Positions 53,110-64,000 of a DNA stretch of 64,000 nucleotides are shown piece after piece. The stretch's first letter is position 1. The number at the start of each line of letters is the position of its first letter. The notes beneath the pieces are model-generated. The model was not told the origin of the DNA. It did no database searches and saw only the letters and a program-made list of their open reading frames with translations. Made by a program: the position numbers and the translations under genes. This stretch comes from Undaria pinnatifida (lineage: Eukaryota; Sar; Phaeophyceae; Laminariales; Alariaceae), in NCBI GenBank assembly GCA_012845835.1, contig JABAKD010000025.1:27275504-27339503 (forward strand), written 5' to 3'.

Positions 53110-53515
53110 TGTCACGAACCTACACAGCCGGCGAACATATAGGGGGCCCATTTGAGGTGGTTGCTGACTCGCGCCGTCCGGTTGAAAATGTCCGAGTTTG
53201 TGTTTTTAGCCTTCCACCAGCGCACGCAGCTGATGGCATCTACAATGATCTACCAGCGCGCGTTCCTAGCGAGAGCTACCCTATCTTCAGAGACATCGTA
53301 CGAGCTCTCCCGAGGATTTTTCGATGGGGGAGATTTGTAGCTATCATCATTTGTGTGTGTTGATGGCGAGCAGGAAAGACCCAACGCAACCCAATGAAAA
53401 CTGAATGCATTAGGAGCGAACTGTGTTGTTAATCTGCACGGCCGCCAAACATTGTAGGGGGTCCTGTTTAGCTGGCTGAAGCCAGAGATTCGCGCCGTCC
53501 GGTCGAAAAGCTCAG
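53110..53515 (+). repeat. Pair of similar segments
   Basis: CCTACACAGCCGGCGAACAT...TCGCGCCGTCCGGTTGAAAA (53119-53190) recurs in diverged form as CTGCACGGCCGCCAAACATT...TTCGCGCCGTCCGGTCGAAA (53434-53507). Confidence 0.65.
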
Positions 53516-53599
53516 GTATTTTCATGGGTCAGGCCACATCTTGCGGGTTGGGTCGGGTCGGGGTTATCCGACCCGACCTGTGAGCCTTGAAAACCTCCA

Positions 53600-54115
53600 T
53601 ACCTCGGACACGGTACCGCTTACCGTTTGACACCAATGTTACGGTTCAGCGGGATTTCTTATATCATTACGTTACTACGTTGTACGAATCCGAGGTTTCG
53701 TCATTACATCCTGTTACTACGTTACAATATCGGTAGTAGATCGCTCAACAAAACGTAAAGAGTGTTGCGTTGCATCAGTAATGACAGCGGTGTAGTGCTA
53801 CAGCGATAGGATCGGCAGCGGCGTGACGTGTAACGGAATGCTACGATATTGGCGGCATTCCTATTAACTGTTGCTACCTTAACGCAAGTTAGACGGATGA
53901 CGCACATACCCAATACAGCGCTAACGTTATGTTACTATAGGTGTCTGAGCTCATGCCATACTAATTCAGCCTTGAAATAGGGACGGCAGCGCGTAGACCG
54001 TAACGTCATGTTTCGGTGTTAGCGGAATGCTTAGTTGGTGTCTTCACACACGGAATACGGATAACGTTCATGCCCAATATGACGTTAACGTAAGGTTTCT
54101 GTGTTAGCTCGTCAC
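53600..54115. repeat. TAACATTATGTTA-like dyads, block 3
   Basis: GTTACTACGTT, TAACGTTATGTTAC, TAACGTCATGTTTCGGTGTTAG and similar, the same class as 12640-13560 and 14400-15260 but sparser. Confidence 0.6.
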
Positions 54116-54439
54116 ATATGGTATACCCGGGGAGGATACGATATCACCCCCCCCCCAAAAAAAAAGACTTCGAAATATGGAAAACCAAAACAGGGGACAA
54201 AAAATATTTCTACCGGAAGGACACCGCCTCCGACGCTTTGGGGAACCCCTCCAAACCGAGGACTAAAGCAACATATCCCTTGGGGGGGGGAGGTCCATAG
54301 TGACCTCTTCGGCATCAGGAACAGGGTAACATATGCGTGCAGTGTGCATAGATTCGCATACTCCAAGCATATATACTGTAGAGAAAAGGACATTATTCCT
54401 GCCTTTTCCCACGATCCCTCGTTCCGAGGTCGATGAGAT

Positions 54440-54690
54440 TGTTCGTGACTCCCACTTCACTCCGAGACGAAAACAGACGATATGAAATGGTAGCGGCAGT
54501 GCAGAGGTCGAAAAGGGTCATGGCGGTGGATGGATCTGACTCCTGCATCGCCGTGACCTTTTGCAGCATGTAGTTTTCCAATTGGCGAATTGGGCGTCAC
54601 GACTTCAGCTGCGCACTGACCTCTTCCAGCATGTCGTTCTCCATCTTAACAGCGAGGTGGGCTTCAAAAACAAGCATATCGATCTTGGAA
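54440..54690 (-). pseudogene. Coding-like minus-strand block with internal stop
   Basis: Reads SKIDMLVFEAHLAVKMENDM LEEVSAQLKS, a stop, then RPIRQLENYMLQKVTAMQES and DLCTAATISYRLFSSRSE. MENDMLEEVSAQ and LENYMLQKVTAM are a 69-bp (23-residue) internal repeat with helix-like heptads, so part may be a coiled coil. A splice donor after LEE (GTCAGT) is an alternative to the stop. The family is not recognised. Confidence 0.3.
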
Positions 54691-55039
54691 CGAGGGTTTC
54701 CCAAAAAGGAAATTAAAAATCACGTCTGTCCAGCGTACAGTGTGGAGAGATTTTGCACGATACACCTTGCAAAATTTCCCCACACTCTACGTCGTACAGA
54801 TGAAGCGTATCACGCCCCTCCCCGGCATCCCTCGTCGAGAGATGATGATATTACCCATGGTGACCACCTCATTGACAAGTGAGAAAAAAAAAATGCCAAA
54901 CAAATCCTGGTAGTAAGCGTAGGTGGAGGTACATGACTTGTGCACCGGCGGTGTCCAACCCGGCAGTGTCTTATCTTGGTGTCGGACGCGCGGGCACAGG
55001 TGGTGGGACGAGGAACGAGAGTGGCGGGAGGCTCCAGGG

Positions 55040-55145
55040 AGGCCAGCACCAGCACCAGCACCAACATCAGAAGCAGCAACCGCAACAACAGCAACAACAG
55101 CACCAGCAGCAGCAACAACAACAACAACAACATCGACAGAAACAG
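55040..55145 (+). repeat. CAG/CAA-rich tract
   Basis: CAGCACCAGCACCAACA, CAACAGCAACAACAGC and AACAACAACAAC runs. The polyglutamine frame here is not supported as a gene on its own. Confidence 0.8.
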
Positions 55146-55250
55146 CAGTACAAACCGACTGAAAGTACAAAGCTGGTACACAGAGCGCACAACAACACAG
55201 GGTCGTTGTGCCCTCTTGATCTCTGCTGCTGTTTAACCTCAAACCCCGTT

Positions 55251-55480
55251 GTGTACAGGTCGACATTGCCCCCGTATAATTGCCAACGCTCAACGCTACG
55301 TACTCTCACAGGCGGGGCGCCAGGATATCGACTCCAAAAGAGAGGGCCGCACCGGCCTGACGTTCAAATGCATAAGTCGGACGAAACGCATCATCGGCTT
55401 CGTCATCGAGCCTATGCCACCTGCGCTCAGAGCAAGGCAGAGGAAATTAGCCTTGAAGGAGGCGTGGGCCCAAAAAGGTA
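55251..55480 (+). CDS. Possible exon of an unidentified protein
   Basis: A frame after acceptor GTTGTGTACAG reads RHCPRIIANAQRYVLSQAGR, QDIDSKREGRTGLTFKCISR, TKRIIGFVIEPMPPALRARQ and RKLALKEAWAQK, then meets donor AAAAAG before GTACGT in phase 1. Mixed hydrophobic and charged composition and good splice sites suggest a real exon. A compatible next exon (entering with AG) lies at 56103-56254. The family is unrecognised. Confidence 0.4.
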
Positions 55481-55912
55481 CGTCTGTACACCCCAGCACA
55501 TAACGCTGGGAGGGGTGACCGCTTACTGACTAGCGAGGGGCGCGGGCAGTTCAACGGTGGCCGATAAGGTGGGGTGCGACCGGCGGGTTTTGGGTACGAG
55601 GTGTCCAATCATACACCATCGATCTCAGCGACTTCTACTGCCGTCTACTAAAGCACACAACTCGGCAGTTATGCACAACCTGCTGCGCGGATTCCTAGCG
55701 ACAGCTACGCCACAATAACACATCTGGCACGTGTGTTTCGTGAATAACCTTTTCCTCTCGCCCTTTCTGTCCAACATTGTAAGACCTGTCAACGCCCGGC
55801 GGGAGTATCCAACACGCTAGCGTGGCGATTCCCGGCTAGGGCAGCAGTTTGTTGGAAAGTGCAGAGGAGTAGGGGTTTTCCTCCAGCCATGTCACGTGAC
55901 AAGGACTCAGGC

Positions 55913-56079
55913 ACAGTCGAGGTCCCTCGATAGTGCGGTCGGTGTTTTGCCACATACCAACACTCGCACAAAAGTGAAACCTCGAACCACCCCGGGGCAT
56001 TGTGGTACTAAATAGGACAAGGTCAATTAGCGGTTTCGCCACTAAATTAGGGGCCCGTGCACTAAAGGGTACCGTACTG
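55913..56079. mobile_element. MITE family M3, copy 2
   Basis: Left end CAGTCGAGGTCCCTCGATAG and right end GCACTAAAGGGTACCGTACTG are imperfect inverted repeats. The interior GCACAAAAGTGAAACCTCG corresponds to 51022-51187. Confidence 0.65.
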
Positions 56080-56102
56080 TCGCCGGACTACGACTGTATC
56101 GA

Positions 56103-56254
56103 AGAGGTGAGCGAGGAGTGCGCCGCCATGTTGGACGATATCAGAGTCCTGCAAAGGGCAGCGAGGGAGCAGGCTATCCGCGCCCAGAGGGACGCGTTAA
56201 CAGCCAGGTCAAGTCGAGGGCCCGCGGTGGAGAGGAGGCCAGGCATGAATGAGT
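56103..56254 (+). CDS. Possible helical exon of an unidentified protein
   Basis: Frame EVSEECAAMLDDIRVLQRAA then REQAIRAQRDALTARSSRGP, an amphipathic, charged helix pattern. It ends at donor ATGAATGA before GTAAGC (phase 2), with an alternative donor GCCAG before GTCAAG. Entry by AG after TATCGAAG is in phase with the 55251-55480 exon, but its pyrimidine tract is poor. It sits just past a MITE. Confidence 0.3.
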
Positions 56255-56489
56255 AAGCTGCTGTGACATCATCAGCGAAAGAAGCACAACCACGCTTGTC
56301 CCATCCTGTAGAGCTGGGTGCTCTCAGCCAGTACAAGTACACTGCCTGCATATGCTTGTGGTTGTCAGGGGACCACCCTTCCGTGAAATCCGGGGACGTA
56401 TCCAGGATGTGTCAAACCTAAGAAAATACAGGTCTCGCCCAGCGTTCACCCAATCCCGACACCCTAGCACAGCAGTGGTCATTCTGTCG

Positions 56490-56640
56490 CGCCGGTATGT
56501 GCTAACCGGAAATACTGGCACAATAGCGACAACTGACACTACTCGGTGTACTGCCACTGCGGCTGTTCCCATCTATGTCAAGTGATTACATGCACTATAG
56601 CGGAGAACTCGCACTGCCCAACCGGCACTATAGGGGGCTG
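56490..56640. mobile_element. MITE family M1, copy 3
   Basis: GCGCCGGTATGTGCTAACCGG, ACTGGCACAATAGCG, GTACTGCCACT and closing CAACCGGCACTATAGGGGG follow the order of 20185-20357 and 52905-53085. The left end is eroded. Confidence 0.6.
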
Positions 56641-58886
56641 TCGTTCTCACATGAACTCGCAGAATCAAGTCTGCGGTCACAGGACAGGCCGCAGCCTCAC
56701 CGCGGAAAAAAAGACCACTACTCTATGATGATAAGAGAAGAACTGTTTTTCGATGCCGAGCAGTAACAGTAGTACACCATCGCTGATGATTTCCCTGGTA
56801 TTTGTTCGTGGTGGTGCAGATGTCGCGTCGTACTCCAGAAAACAGAAAACAGTTTGCAAAATAAAAACAGTGCAAACAGGACATCTCTGCCCCACGTCCC
56901 GTCACCAGCGCCGCGCGCGAGTCCGAAAGGCGGTGTGATTTACTGCCCCGTCACTTTTACCCCTCACACTACCTCCCCGCCACGTTGCTGCGGGTATGGT
57001 GAGGTGTGCCCTCCTTCTCGCGACACTCACATACAAAAAAGGGCAAAAAATCTTGGGCATGCAGTCGTGTTATTATTAGTAAAATGTAGATAGGTTCACC
57101 CCCTGTCGTGGCCTCGCAGTGTCAGATCTGCGCACAACTATGAACTTAAAAACGCCTTTTTGGGGCCGAGGTACAACAGTCCAAAACGTCCAAGAAGCGC
57201 GGCTTCACCATCGGTCTGGTGTGGGCTATCTCCAGCGCGGGTAGAACAATGCTTTGAACGCCTTGTGCGACCCTTTGAAGTGCAAGCCCGGAATTGAACG
57301 TGCCATCATCCCCGATCATAATCCACCAGCTTAGGATTGCTACCGTGTATAAAAGTGTAAGACACACCCCGTCAGAAAACTTTCAAAGCCGGTTTTCTCG
57401 ACGCCCGGTAGAGCGCAAACGCCGAGCGACGCGTCCACGGAAAGACGTCGACCCCATCTTCCAAAAAAAACCACATGCACGCTGTTTGTGCTTCCTTGGT
57501 TTTGGAGCGAATCGATTGCGAAATTCATCCCAGGGGGGTGTTGTACACTGCCAGAGGGGTGTTACAAACTCGCCCGGCACATGCGGCCGACGCTGTAATG
57601 GTCGTTTCGTTCGTCCCTTTTCGCGTCTGAAGTACCAAACTGATATACAGCAGTTTCAGTGCCGTGCGTAGAGCTGCTGGTACGTGCACCGGTAACTCAT
57701 TTGGCGATGCATGGGGTGCGCTTGAACTACGGACGGCAATGCTAACTTGAAGTCGCGGCCGACGGCTCACACACTAGACGTGAAACAGCAGGATATCTAT
57801 CCGTGCCCGAAGGACACAAACACGACGACGGGGACATTTACGATCTACCCCCGGCTTTCACGTCTCCAACATTAGCGATAGGGGTAAGGAAAGGTTATTG
57901 AGTTCTCACCGACGTGATTATCACTCCGCTCGCAGAGGCATTGCATACTAACGTGAACGCGTATTCGTTCTGAACTCGAATATAATGATGTGTAAGTTTA
58001 AGCGCGTTTGGCTGTGACATTCAACGCTCGAGGTGCATAATTTACCCTTTACCCTTTACCCTTCACCATTTACCACCTACCGGGTGTCTTTTCCTCGCAT
58101 TATCGCTACGCTACAACGCGGCCGGCGCCATTGCTCGCGCACTGAAACTGCAAAAACTACAAAACTACCAGGCACCACACTAACCGGAACACAAGACCAA
58201 AGAAATGTAACTGCTGTTTGTTCGACTACCGTGCTACCAGATATCATATTACATTGCCGGCAATAGACACCAGCTGTCATAATATTATATACTCATATTA
58301 AAAAATAAAAACACACGACAACTATTACACAGGCTGGTTCAAGTTGAAAGGCGGAAATTCTCTCCCCCACGAATGCCGTTCGCAATATCTAGTCAAACGG
58401 CGAATATTGGATATTATACTGACCCCCACGACCAGTGGAAGAGGGCGACATGGCCAGTTTTTTTTTAACGGCCTTGGGCTGTCTCCAGGAGCACTCGTAT
58501 CGATGAATGACTGGCCTTCAACTTTTTTCAATAATATTCAGGCTTTTTCCAGGTGGGGGGCGAACAAAAAATTACGCCGCATTTTGCACGAACCGGTTGG
58601 AGGTACTTCTATGGCATGTTTGTAGGCAATTTCGAGCAAAAAATCGAAGATCTGACCTGCCTATGTTCAACATTAAGCGGAATCTAGCGAAAAAACTGGA
58701 TCTTACACTAAAACAGCCATTTGAAGGAATTACTATATCTTACTCAATATTACGCACAAAACTCCAAATGTCCACGCCGTTGTTGAGAGATAAGACCCTG
58801 AAATTTTGCACACGTGTTCTACATGCCCATCCCGAGGCCTGACCTCCAGTTCTTTCTGTTTTTGTCGCCGAAATGTTTTGGTCTAA
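56641..58886. other. 2.2 kb without a supported gene
   Basis: A minus-strand frame at 57150-57320 (GLALQRVAQGVQSIVLPALE, IAHTRPMVKPRFLDVLD) looks protein-like but has no convincing splice sites. A TTTACCC heptamer run occurs at 58043-58075. Nothing else is recognisable. Confidence 0.35.
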
Positions 58887-59641
58887 GGCCATTTTTTAAA
58901 CAGTCGGATTCCGCCAGTCGAAAACGGCCCTTTTCGACTGGACTTTTTTTCGACTGGATTATTCTGGTCCTTCTTCTAATCGTCAGTCGAGTCGATTATA
59001 TAGCTTTTGTGCTCTTCCTAGAGGCCGTTGGTGTGAGGGAGTACTGCCGTATGGCGCTCGAAACTCGGTTGGCAGCTCTGTGCTTCGCGAGTTCCTCGCG
59101 AGCAACGCGTGCTTCACGCGCGACGAACCTTCGTCCAAGCGGGTTGGTGGCGTTGGGCTTAGCCGAAAGCCGCCAAAGCTACGTCCGTGGCGTTGCACTC
59201 AGCCGAGATCCGCCGAAGCTACAGCAGGCGTAGCCGTTGTTGGCAAAATGGCATCGATAACGCGCGCTGCTGCTGTCGTGTGATACATGCTGCTGGCGAG
59301 CGGAGCTAGGAGTGCGCCACGCTGACTTGCGGCGAGAAGCAACAGCAGTGATAGCCAAGGCAACGTCGGCGCTGTTGTATGATACTGCTGTGTGGTACCT
59401 GGTATGGGTGTGTGGGCGTGTGGGGGTGTGTTTTGTGGTGGGATGAGCGATACGATGGGTTCAAAAAACAGGAGTAAAACTTCTTCGACTCAGTTTTTTA
59501 ACTGTAACCCCAGTCGGAAAACTCAGTCGAAAAAAGTTGAGTCGAAAAAACCCTTTTACGACTGTGTAAGAAAGCCCGATTTGGGCTTCAGTCGAAAACG
59601 GCCGTTTTCGACTGACAAATCCGACTGTATAAGAAATGGTC
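58887..59641. mobile_element. PIF/Harbinger-like MITE, 755 bp
   Basis: The left end GGCCATTTTTTAAACAGTCGG and the complement of the right end GACCATTTCTTATACAGTCGG form inverted repeats of about 47 bp that also include CAGTCGAAAACGGCC. The element is flanked by TAA at 58884-58886 and 59642-59644. A GG start and a 3-bp TAA/TTA duplication are typical of PIF/Harbinger. The interior has no transposase frame. Subterminal CAGTCGAAAA repeats and a perfect 26-bp palindrome (59589-59614) lie near the right end. Confidence 0.82.
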
Positions 59642-59879
59642 TAAGCTATAGTCCACATGTTCCAAGAAATCTTAACTGACGAAAAACCAGGTAAAACGAA
59701 CAAACAAAAACGACAGGTGAGGTCTTCAAAAAAAACAAAAAAATCACGATCTGAATCGAAAACGTCGCGGACATTCGGGGGGGAATACGTTTCGGGCTTT
59801 TAACTTGGACCAGCCTACCAGGTACCCCAGGGTAAACCACCGCTTAAGTCAGACACATCAAAAAATTGTTTTCAACAGT

Positions 59880-60045
59880 CTTGGTGCCCATTTAACGCGG
59901 CCCCTTTGAATGCGGGGTCCCACTTAAGCGCGAAGAAAATCTCTTGTCATCACTTTATCCCACTCTAGTGAGGCTGCCGCACTTATATGTGCGACCGGTT
60001 CCACTTTAGCGCGGCAACCGCACTAACGCGGGACCTTCATGCCTC
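59880..60045. repeat. M3-related GCACTAA/TTTAGCGCGG repeat, copy 3
   Basis: TTTAACGCGGCCCC, GCGGGGTCCCACTTAAGCGCG, CCACTTTAGCGCGGC and CCGCACTAACGCGGGACC alternate in both orientations, as in the M3 MITEs. Confidence 0.5.
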
Positions 60046-60969
60046 TACATCACTAGGCACACAACAGCAACAGCAACAGCAGCAGCAGTACCAGCACACA
60101 CAGGACAGCAGGTGTTCAGCTGGCTGTAACCTTACCGCACGAGCAGTACAACCACGCGAAATGCAATGAGCGGCAGCGGGACTGTACCGCATTCAAGATT
60201 TCGCCATGCTGCGGAAGATGCGGCGGCCGCCTTCACGGTATTTGCGGCGAAATGGAAGATACAGACCGCAGTGACAATCCACTTCACAGCATACCTCGAC
60301 GTATGTCCCGCACGCATTACCGCCAAGGCGACTGCCCACATCGCGCCGAAAGCGAGGGTAGGGAAGCGCAAAGTAAAGGGTAACGATAACGAGGGTGGGG
60401 GGAGTCGGGGGCATCGCTTCGCCCCCGTCTTACGAGCAAGCTTCGTTGGAAATTGGTTTCCTCGGGGGCTTTGCGGAATCGGGTAACAATGAGAAGGTTG
60501 CTGGACCCATACTACAGCCTCATACTATCTGTAGAAGGGGAGGATGTCGTTCATCAAAGTCCATGCTCCCAAAGCAGCGCGGCAGGCATACATTTGGCAG
60601 TTCGGGAGCGCATGATGAAATTTTCCAACAAGCTGTAGTGCAGTGACGTACATGTTGTCGTAGAGCAATGACGTGCAAAATCCTCCTGCTATCAATCGTG
60701 GTACCTACTCGGGCGCTGCGCGTGAGGACGGATGCATGCGTGTTTGGCAGCCGAGCCCTGTCAACCACCGGTGCAGACTGTGTAATGGCACAGTAATGAG
60801 CACGTGGATAAAACAATAAACAACCCAATGTTTCTCCAACTAAGCTGGTGTACGGCAGTGCATCGTACACGGGGGGGTGGTGCCCCCGCCCCGATCACTT
60901 CATCGTGACTGCCGTGCCTCAAAAGCTCTCAAACGCGTTAACGCGCCCCCCCCGCCTATTCAGGGTAGC

Positions 60970-61130
60970 TACAAGTAGCAATCTAATTGTTTTCCCCACC
61001 TATCCCACTTGAGTGCGGCACAGTACTAAAGTGGCACCCACTTTATTGCGGTGCCGCACTCAATCGGATGAGTGAGGACCCCGCTTAAGTGCGGTTTTAT
61101 TCCTCTGGTAACCCACCGCACTTAATGCCT
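60970..61130. repeat. M3-related repeat, copy 4
   Basis: CCCACTTGAGTGCGGCAC, GTACTAAAGTGGCACCC, GGTGCCGCACTCAA, CCCCGCTTAAGTGCGG and CCGCACTTAA. Confidence 0.5.
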
Positions 61131-63164
61131 TTGCATCTGGAAACCCGTTTCGGGGGACAAATTACGTGGAATTAGTATAGCAAGGGGTTTGGGGGCTCTA
61201 ACGGGGTTAAGTGAGACCACGACGACCGTAGTGCAGACATCCATAGGAACACGCGCCGCAGGATATTTGGGAGTATCTTCAACATGAGTGCGGTGGGACG
61301 GTGGACAGTAGTATGGGGGGTGGGTGGCGAGACAGAAGGACAGCCCTTTTTTCTGGCGCGGTTAAAAACAGAAACTCACAACCGCTCGTAATAATACTGC
61401 TGCTGCTGTGCTCGTTACGAATACGATACGTACACGTACTCGTATGTGCCATAACACGAAAACGCTACCTGGTACCGAGTAAGAGTACTCGTATAAGGTG
61501 CCATACCAGGTATAATTACAACGCTGCACTGCTGCCGTACAGGAAACTAATCGATCTGTCACCTGTGCGGACAAACGGCTGAGGCCCGGCAAGGGAGGCG
61601 AAGGCGCGAAGACCAGAGGGGGTGCTCGTAGCTCCGCCGGCGCGATAGCGTCGGAAGCGGCCATGAGCGTTGCCCGGTGTCGCACCCACCCATCGAGGTC
61701 CATTTACTGCACCTCACTGCTGTGATAGCTACTCACTGCCCCTGTGTATAATGCGCGCCCCCGCGCAGACAGGGATAACGCAATGGCGGCAGCTGCCGCC
61801 GCCGCCACCGCTACGTCGCCGCCACCACCACTACAGCCGCCGCCGCCGCTGCTGTTGTTGCTGCTGCTGCTGGCGGGTAAGAAAAATAAGACAGGGTGAA
61901 CCGGGAAGAAATGATCGGTGACGTGTTGAAATGTAAATGCATAGTCTAATGTTGTTGCTGTTGTTCTCACAGTAACGAATCAAGTCCGTGGTCACAGGAC
62001 AGCCTCCAGGCACTCTGGAGTGGAAGGGAAAAACACAAGCAAACCAAAAAGTGGCACGTACAAGCATACAGTTTTCTCCTTTGTATATCATAGCTGACTG
62101 AAGCATTTCATGCATCCGCCATCCGCCGAAAAATATAAACAAGTCGGGAATCGGCCTACATACGTACGTGCCAGGCCCATACTGGTATTAACTACGCGTA
62201 TACCCAGTTCCAGTTTGTTTCTTGCTTGACATTATTATTGGTCGATTTTGCACAAATTCAGAGTATTTTGAAAAAAATAAAACACTCTGTTCATGGGTGT
62301 GCGTGTGGGTTGTTCAACGTGTGTTGTGCGCCTGAGCAAATAATGTATATCATAGCAGTACCTGGTAATAGTAGAACTGAAAGGAAAACCAGAAAAAGAA
62401 GCGCGGGAAAGTTTAGTATACTCGCCATAGTGTACAGGGGCAGGGGGGGGGGTGGCAAAAAGCGCGAGACACCGTGCCGTAGGGTCACCATGACGGCCTT
62501 TTGGTTTTGAAAAAATCAGATTAAAATTCCAGTTGCGCACAAGAAATGCGAGATAAATTTGATTTGATTCGACTCGAAAAAAAAAGTTTCTTCGTACGTA
62601 CTACAAGTACTATTAAATAATTGTATTCTCGCAAGGAACAGCGCGGTGTTCCTGCGATGGAGTCTGGGGGTGTCTCACGTCCCTCGACATGCGAGGTGGA
62701 CATCGAAGGGGGGGTATATACGCGGGAGGGGGCTGGTGCTAGGCTGCTGTATCGAACGTATAGGGCACAGGCCATGGAACAACGAATCGCTACGAAGTTA
62801 CGGAAGCATGCCATTATTCTGTTCACCAAGTACGATATTGACGGCGAAAGCTTCCCCGAACCGGAGGTCTATTCGAGAACTACTGCGGCTCCAGCGGTTC
62901 GACAAGATACCTAGCGTGAGACCCGGAGAGAGATATCTGCTCAACTGTGAGAACCAACGACCTAGCGACCGAGCACGGAATAGTGAACCGAGACCCCTCA
63001 ATTCGGCTCTACGTACGGCGTTCATACGAGGCTGTCCATGCGCGATAGCAGCGCCCAGCAGTCAGTGCAACGGGGTGCAATGAGTTGCTTCCTACTTGAT
63101 CTACGCACTCGTTGTTGTGTCTCTGATATAACTCTCATATCGTCTCGGGAAAAGCTACAAAGAA
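61131..63164. other. 2 kb without a firm gene
   Basis: Contains a GCCGCC/CTGCTG run near 61795-61875. A plus-strand frame near 62770-62913 reads EQRIATKLRKHAIILFTKYD then IDGESFPEPEV. A second frame at 62890-63083 reads RFDKIPSVRPGERYLLNCEN. These could be decayed coding sequence. No family is recognised. Confidence 0.3.
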
Positions 63165-63165
63165 C

Positions 63166-63336
63166 ATGGAGCGACACGACGCTGAACTCATACCAGCCTC
63201 AGGTTCTCCTCTAGATGCGCAGGCTGACCTCTCCGGTGGAAAGTGTTCTCCACCCTTCCAGCCAAGAAAGCTGGATCCGGCTGAAAGCGATGTCGCAGGC
63301 GCGCTGAGAGATAGTACTCACGGTTCCCCAAGCTGA
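63166..63336 (+). CDS. Small open frame upstream of TRM11, uncertain
   Basis: ATG to TGA, 56 codons (MERHDAELIPASGSPLDAQA, then DLSGGKCSPPFQPRKLDPAE). It ends 156 nt before the TRM11 start and could be an upstream ORF in its leader. No homology is recognised. Confidence 0.2.
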   Translation: MERHDAELIPASGSPLDAQADLSGGKCSPPFQPRKLDPAESDVAGALRDSTHGSPS

Positions 63337-63492
63337 AGATTGGTGTAACAGCAGTAGTTATGGAAATGGAAGGTTTTATAGTGAACGACGAGGCCGTGTT
63401 AGATCGGGGACTGGGCTGATCAAAATCTAGGGGGTCCAGCGGCACCCGGGACTACTGCTGTGTGCTGTGTTCAGCAGGCTGCAGGGCGTGCC

Positions 63493-63852
63493 ATGAAGTA
63501 TCTGCTCCAATTCTCGCAACAGCATGAGTCCTTCTGGCTTCCCGAGCTAGACTCTTTACTGGAGCTGAACGGTATAAGCCCGGGCGCCGTCTATGATCAT
63601 GATGCGGCATGGGCAATCGTTTCCAAGGGCCACAAGGTACTGCTGCTGTTGTTCTTAATTGTCGTACGTACACAATCACAGACAGCCCCGTGCAAAGACG
63701 CGCAAATAGCTGCCGTCCGCACGTCCGAGCATTGGTACATCAGTAAGTATAAAGCAATACCGCAATACACCAGTGTCCGAGGTAGCTCGTCCCTAGTCGA
63801 TGCAGAGACCACGGTGTCGGCAGGTCTCGTCAGAGGCCGTTTCGCGGTCGAG
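63493..63852 (+). CDS. TRM11: TRM11-type tRNA (guanine-10-N2) methyltransferase, 5' exons only
   Basis: TRM11, with the TRM112 partner, methylates guanosine 10 of tRNAs in the cytosol. Exon 1 (63493-63636) encodes MKYLLQFSQQHESFWLPELD then SLLELNGISPGAVYDHDAAW AIVSKGHK. Yeast and human TRM11 open the same way (YLL...V/EHL-FR-PE--SL--L). Exon 2 (63682-63742) ends SEHWYI before the strong donor GTAAGTAT. Exon 3 (63782-63852) gives SSSLVDAETTVSAGLVRGRF AVE before GTAAGG, matching the family block that leads to ELWG. Phases agree (0, 1, 0). The methyltransferase domain lies beyond the window. The exon 3 acceptor could instead be 20 nt later. Identity is fairly firm, from N-terminal similarity only. 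Confidence 0.75.
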
Positions 63853-64000
63853 GTAAGGTACACATGCCTTCACCACTGCTGTTGAATCTTGCTTTGACGG
63901 CAACGCGTACTCGCACGTGCGGTCGCTACTGCTGCTGTGCTGCTGCTGCAGCTGCTTACAGTAGTCGCACTCTGTGAATTTTGTACTCTGAGTAAAACAC
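63853..64000 (+). other. TRM11 intron 3, running off the window
   Basis: Starts GTAAGG and includes a CTGCTG run near 63928-63956. No further exon is visible before the window end. Confidence 0.5.

Noticed and set aside
54879-55529. 216-codon polyglutamine frame
   Set aside because: It is driven by the CAG/CAA tract. The 55251-55480 part reads as better protein in a different frame with splice sites.
57294-57671. Plus-strand 125-codon frame
   Set aside because: Open frames of similar length exist on both strands, with no motif, splice context or codon bias to choose between them.

Overview
This is eukaryotic nuclear DNA: split genes with consensus splice sites, nuclear-type tRNA genes, a decayed non-LTR retrotransposon, many small inverted-repeat elements, TTAGGG-type telomere-like tracts and long degenerate repeat arrays. 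Gene density is very low, with two recognisable protein genes in 64 kb. Large repeat-filled introns, near-balanced base composition and TTAGGG-like repeats would fit a stramenopile alga such as a brown alga. That placement is an inference, since no lineage-diagnostic gene was found.

The main gene is a RAD9-type subunit of the 9-1-1 checkpoint clamp on the minus strand (40788 down to 11452). I assembled ten exons (66, 125, 133, 85, 194, 74, 58, 132, 507 and 798 nt). All junction phases agree, giving 723 residues: a PCNA-like region (about 1-289) followed by a 434-residue low-complexity tail. Two introns (37474-38247 and 19324-21005) appear to use GC-AG boundaries. The introns total about 27 kb and hold most of the repeats, two tRNA-Ala genes and several unidentified coding-like patches.

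Layout. 1-5.7 kb: dispersed repeat fragments, including one end of a tRNA-like element. 5.7-7.9 kb: a LINE remnant (endonuclease and reverse transcriptase), cut off inside the RT domain by a degenerate satellite of 230-310 bp units that runs to about 10.2 kb. 11.45-40.8 kb: RAD9. 41.68 kb: tRNA-Lys(CUU). 43.3-52.1 kb: simple-sequence and degenerate arrays (GGT, TACCGCC, GGTTACGG, CCAATC and GCTACCGCGG motifs) plus tRNA-like and G-tract elements. 52.2-52.4 kb: a convincing three-helix membrane-protein exon on the minus strand that I could not identify. 55.2-56.3 kb: two possible plus-strand exons. 58.9-59.6 kb: a clean 755-bp PIF/Harbinger-like MITE. 63493 to the window end: the first three exons of a TRM11-type tRNA guanine-N2 methyltransferase on the plus strand.

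The recognisable genes are housekeeping functions (DNA-damage checkpoint, tRNA modification, tRNA supply) that share no pathway. I found no compelling novel defence or biosynthetic system. The most informative signals are the RAD9 gene structure, a nested insertion of a SINE-like element into a MITE with an 11-bp target duplication and an empty paralogous site, and several diverged arrays with dyad or periodic motifs.
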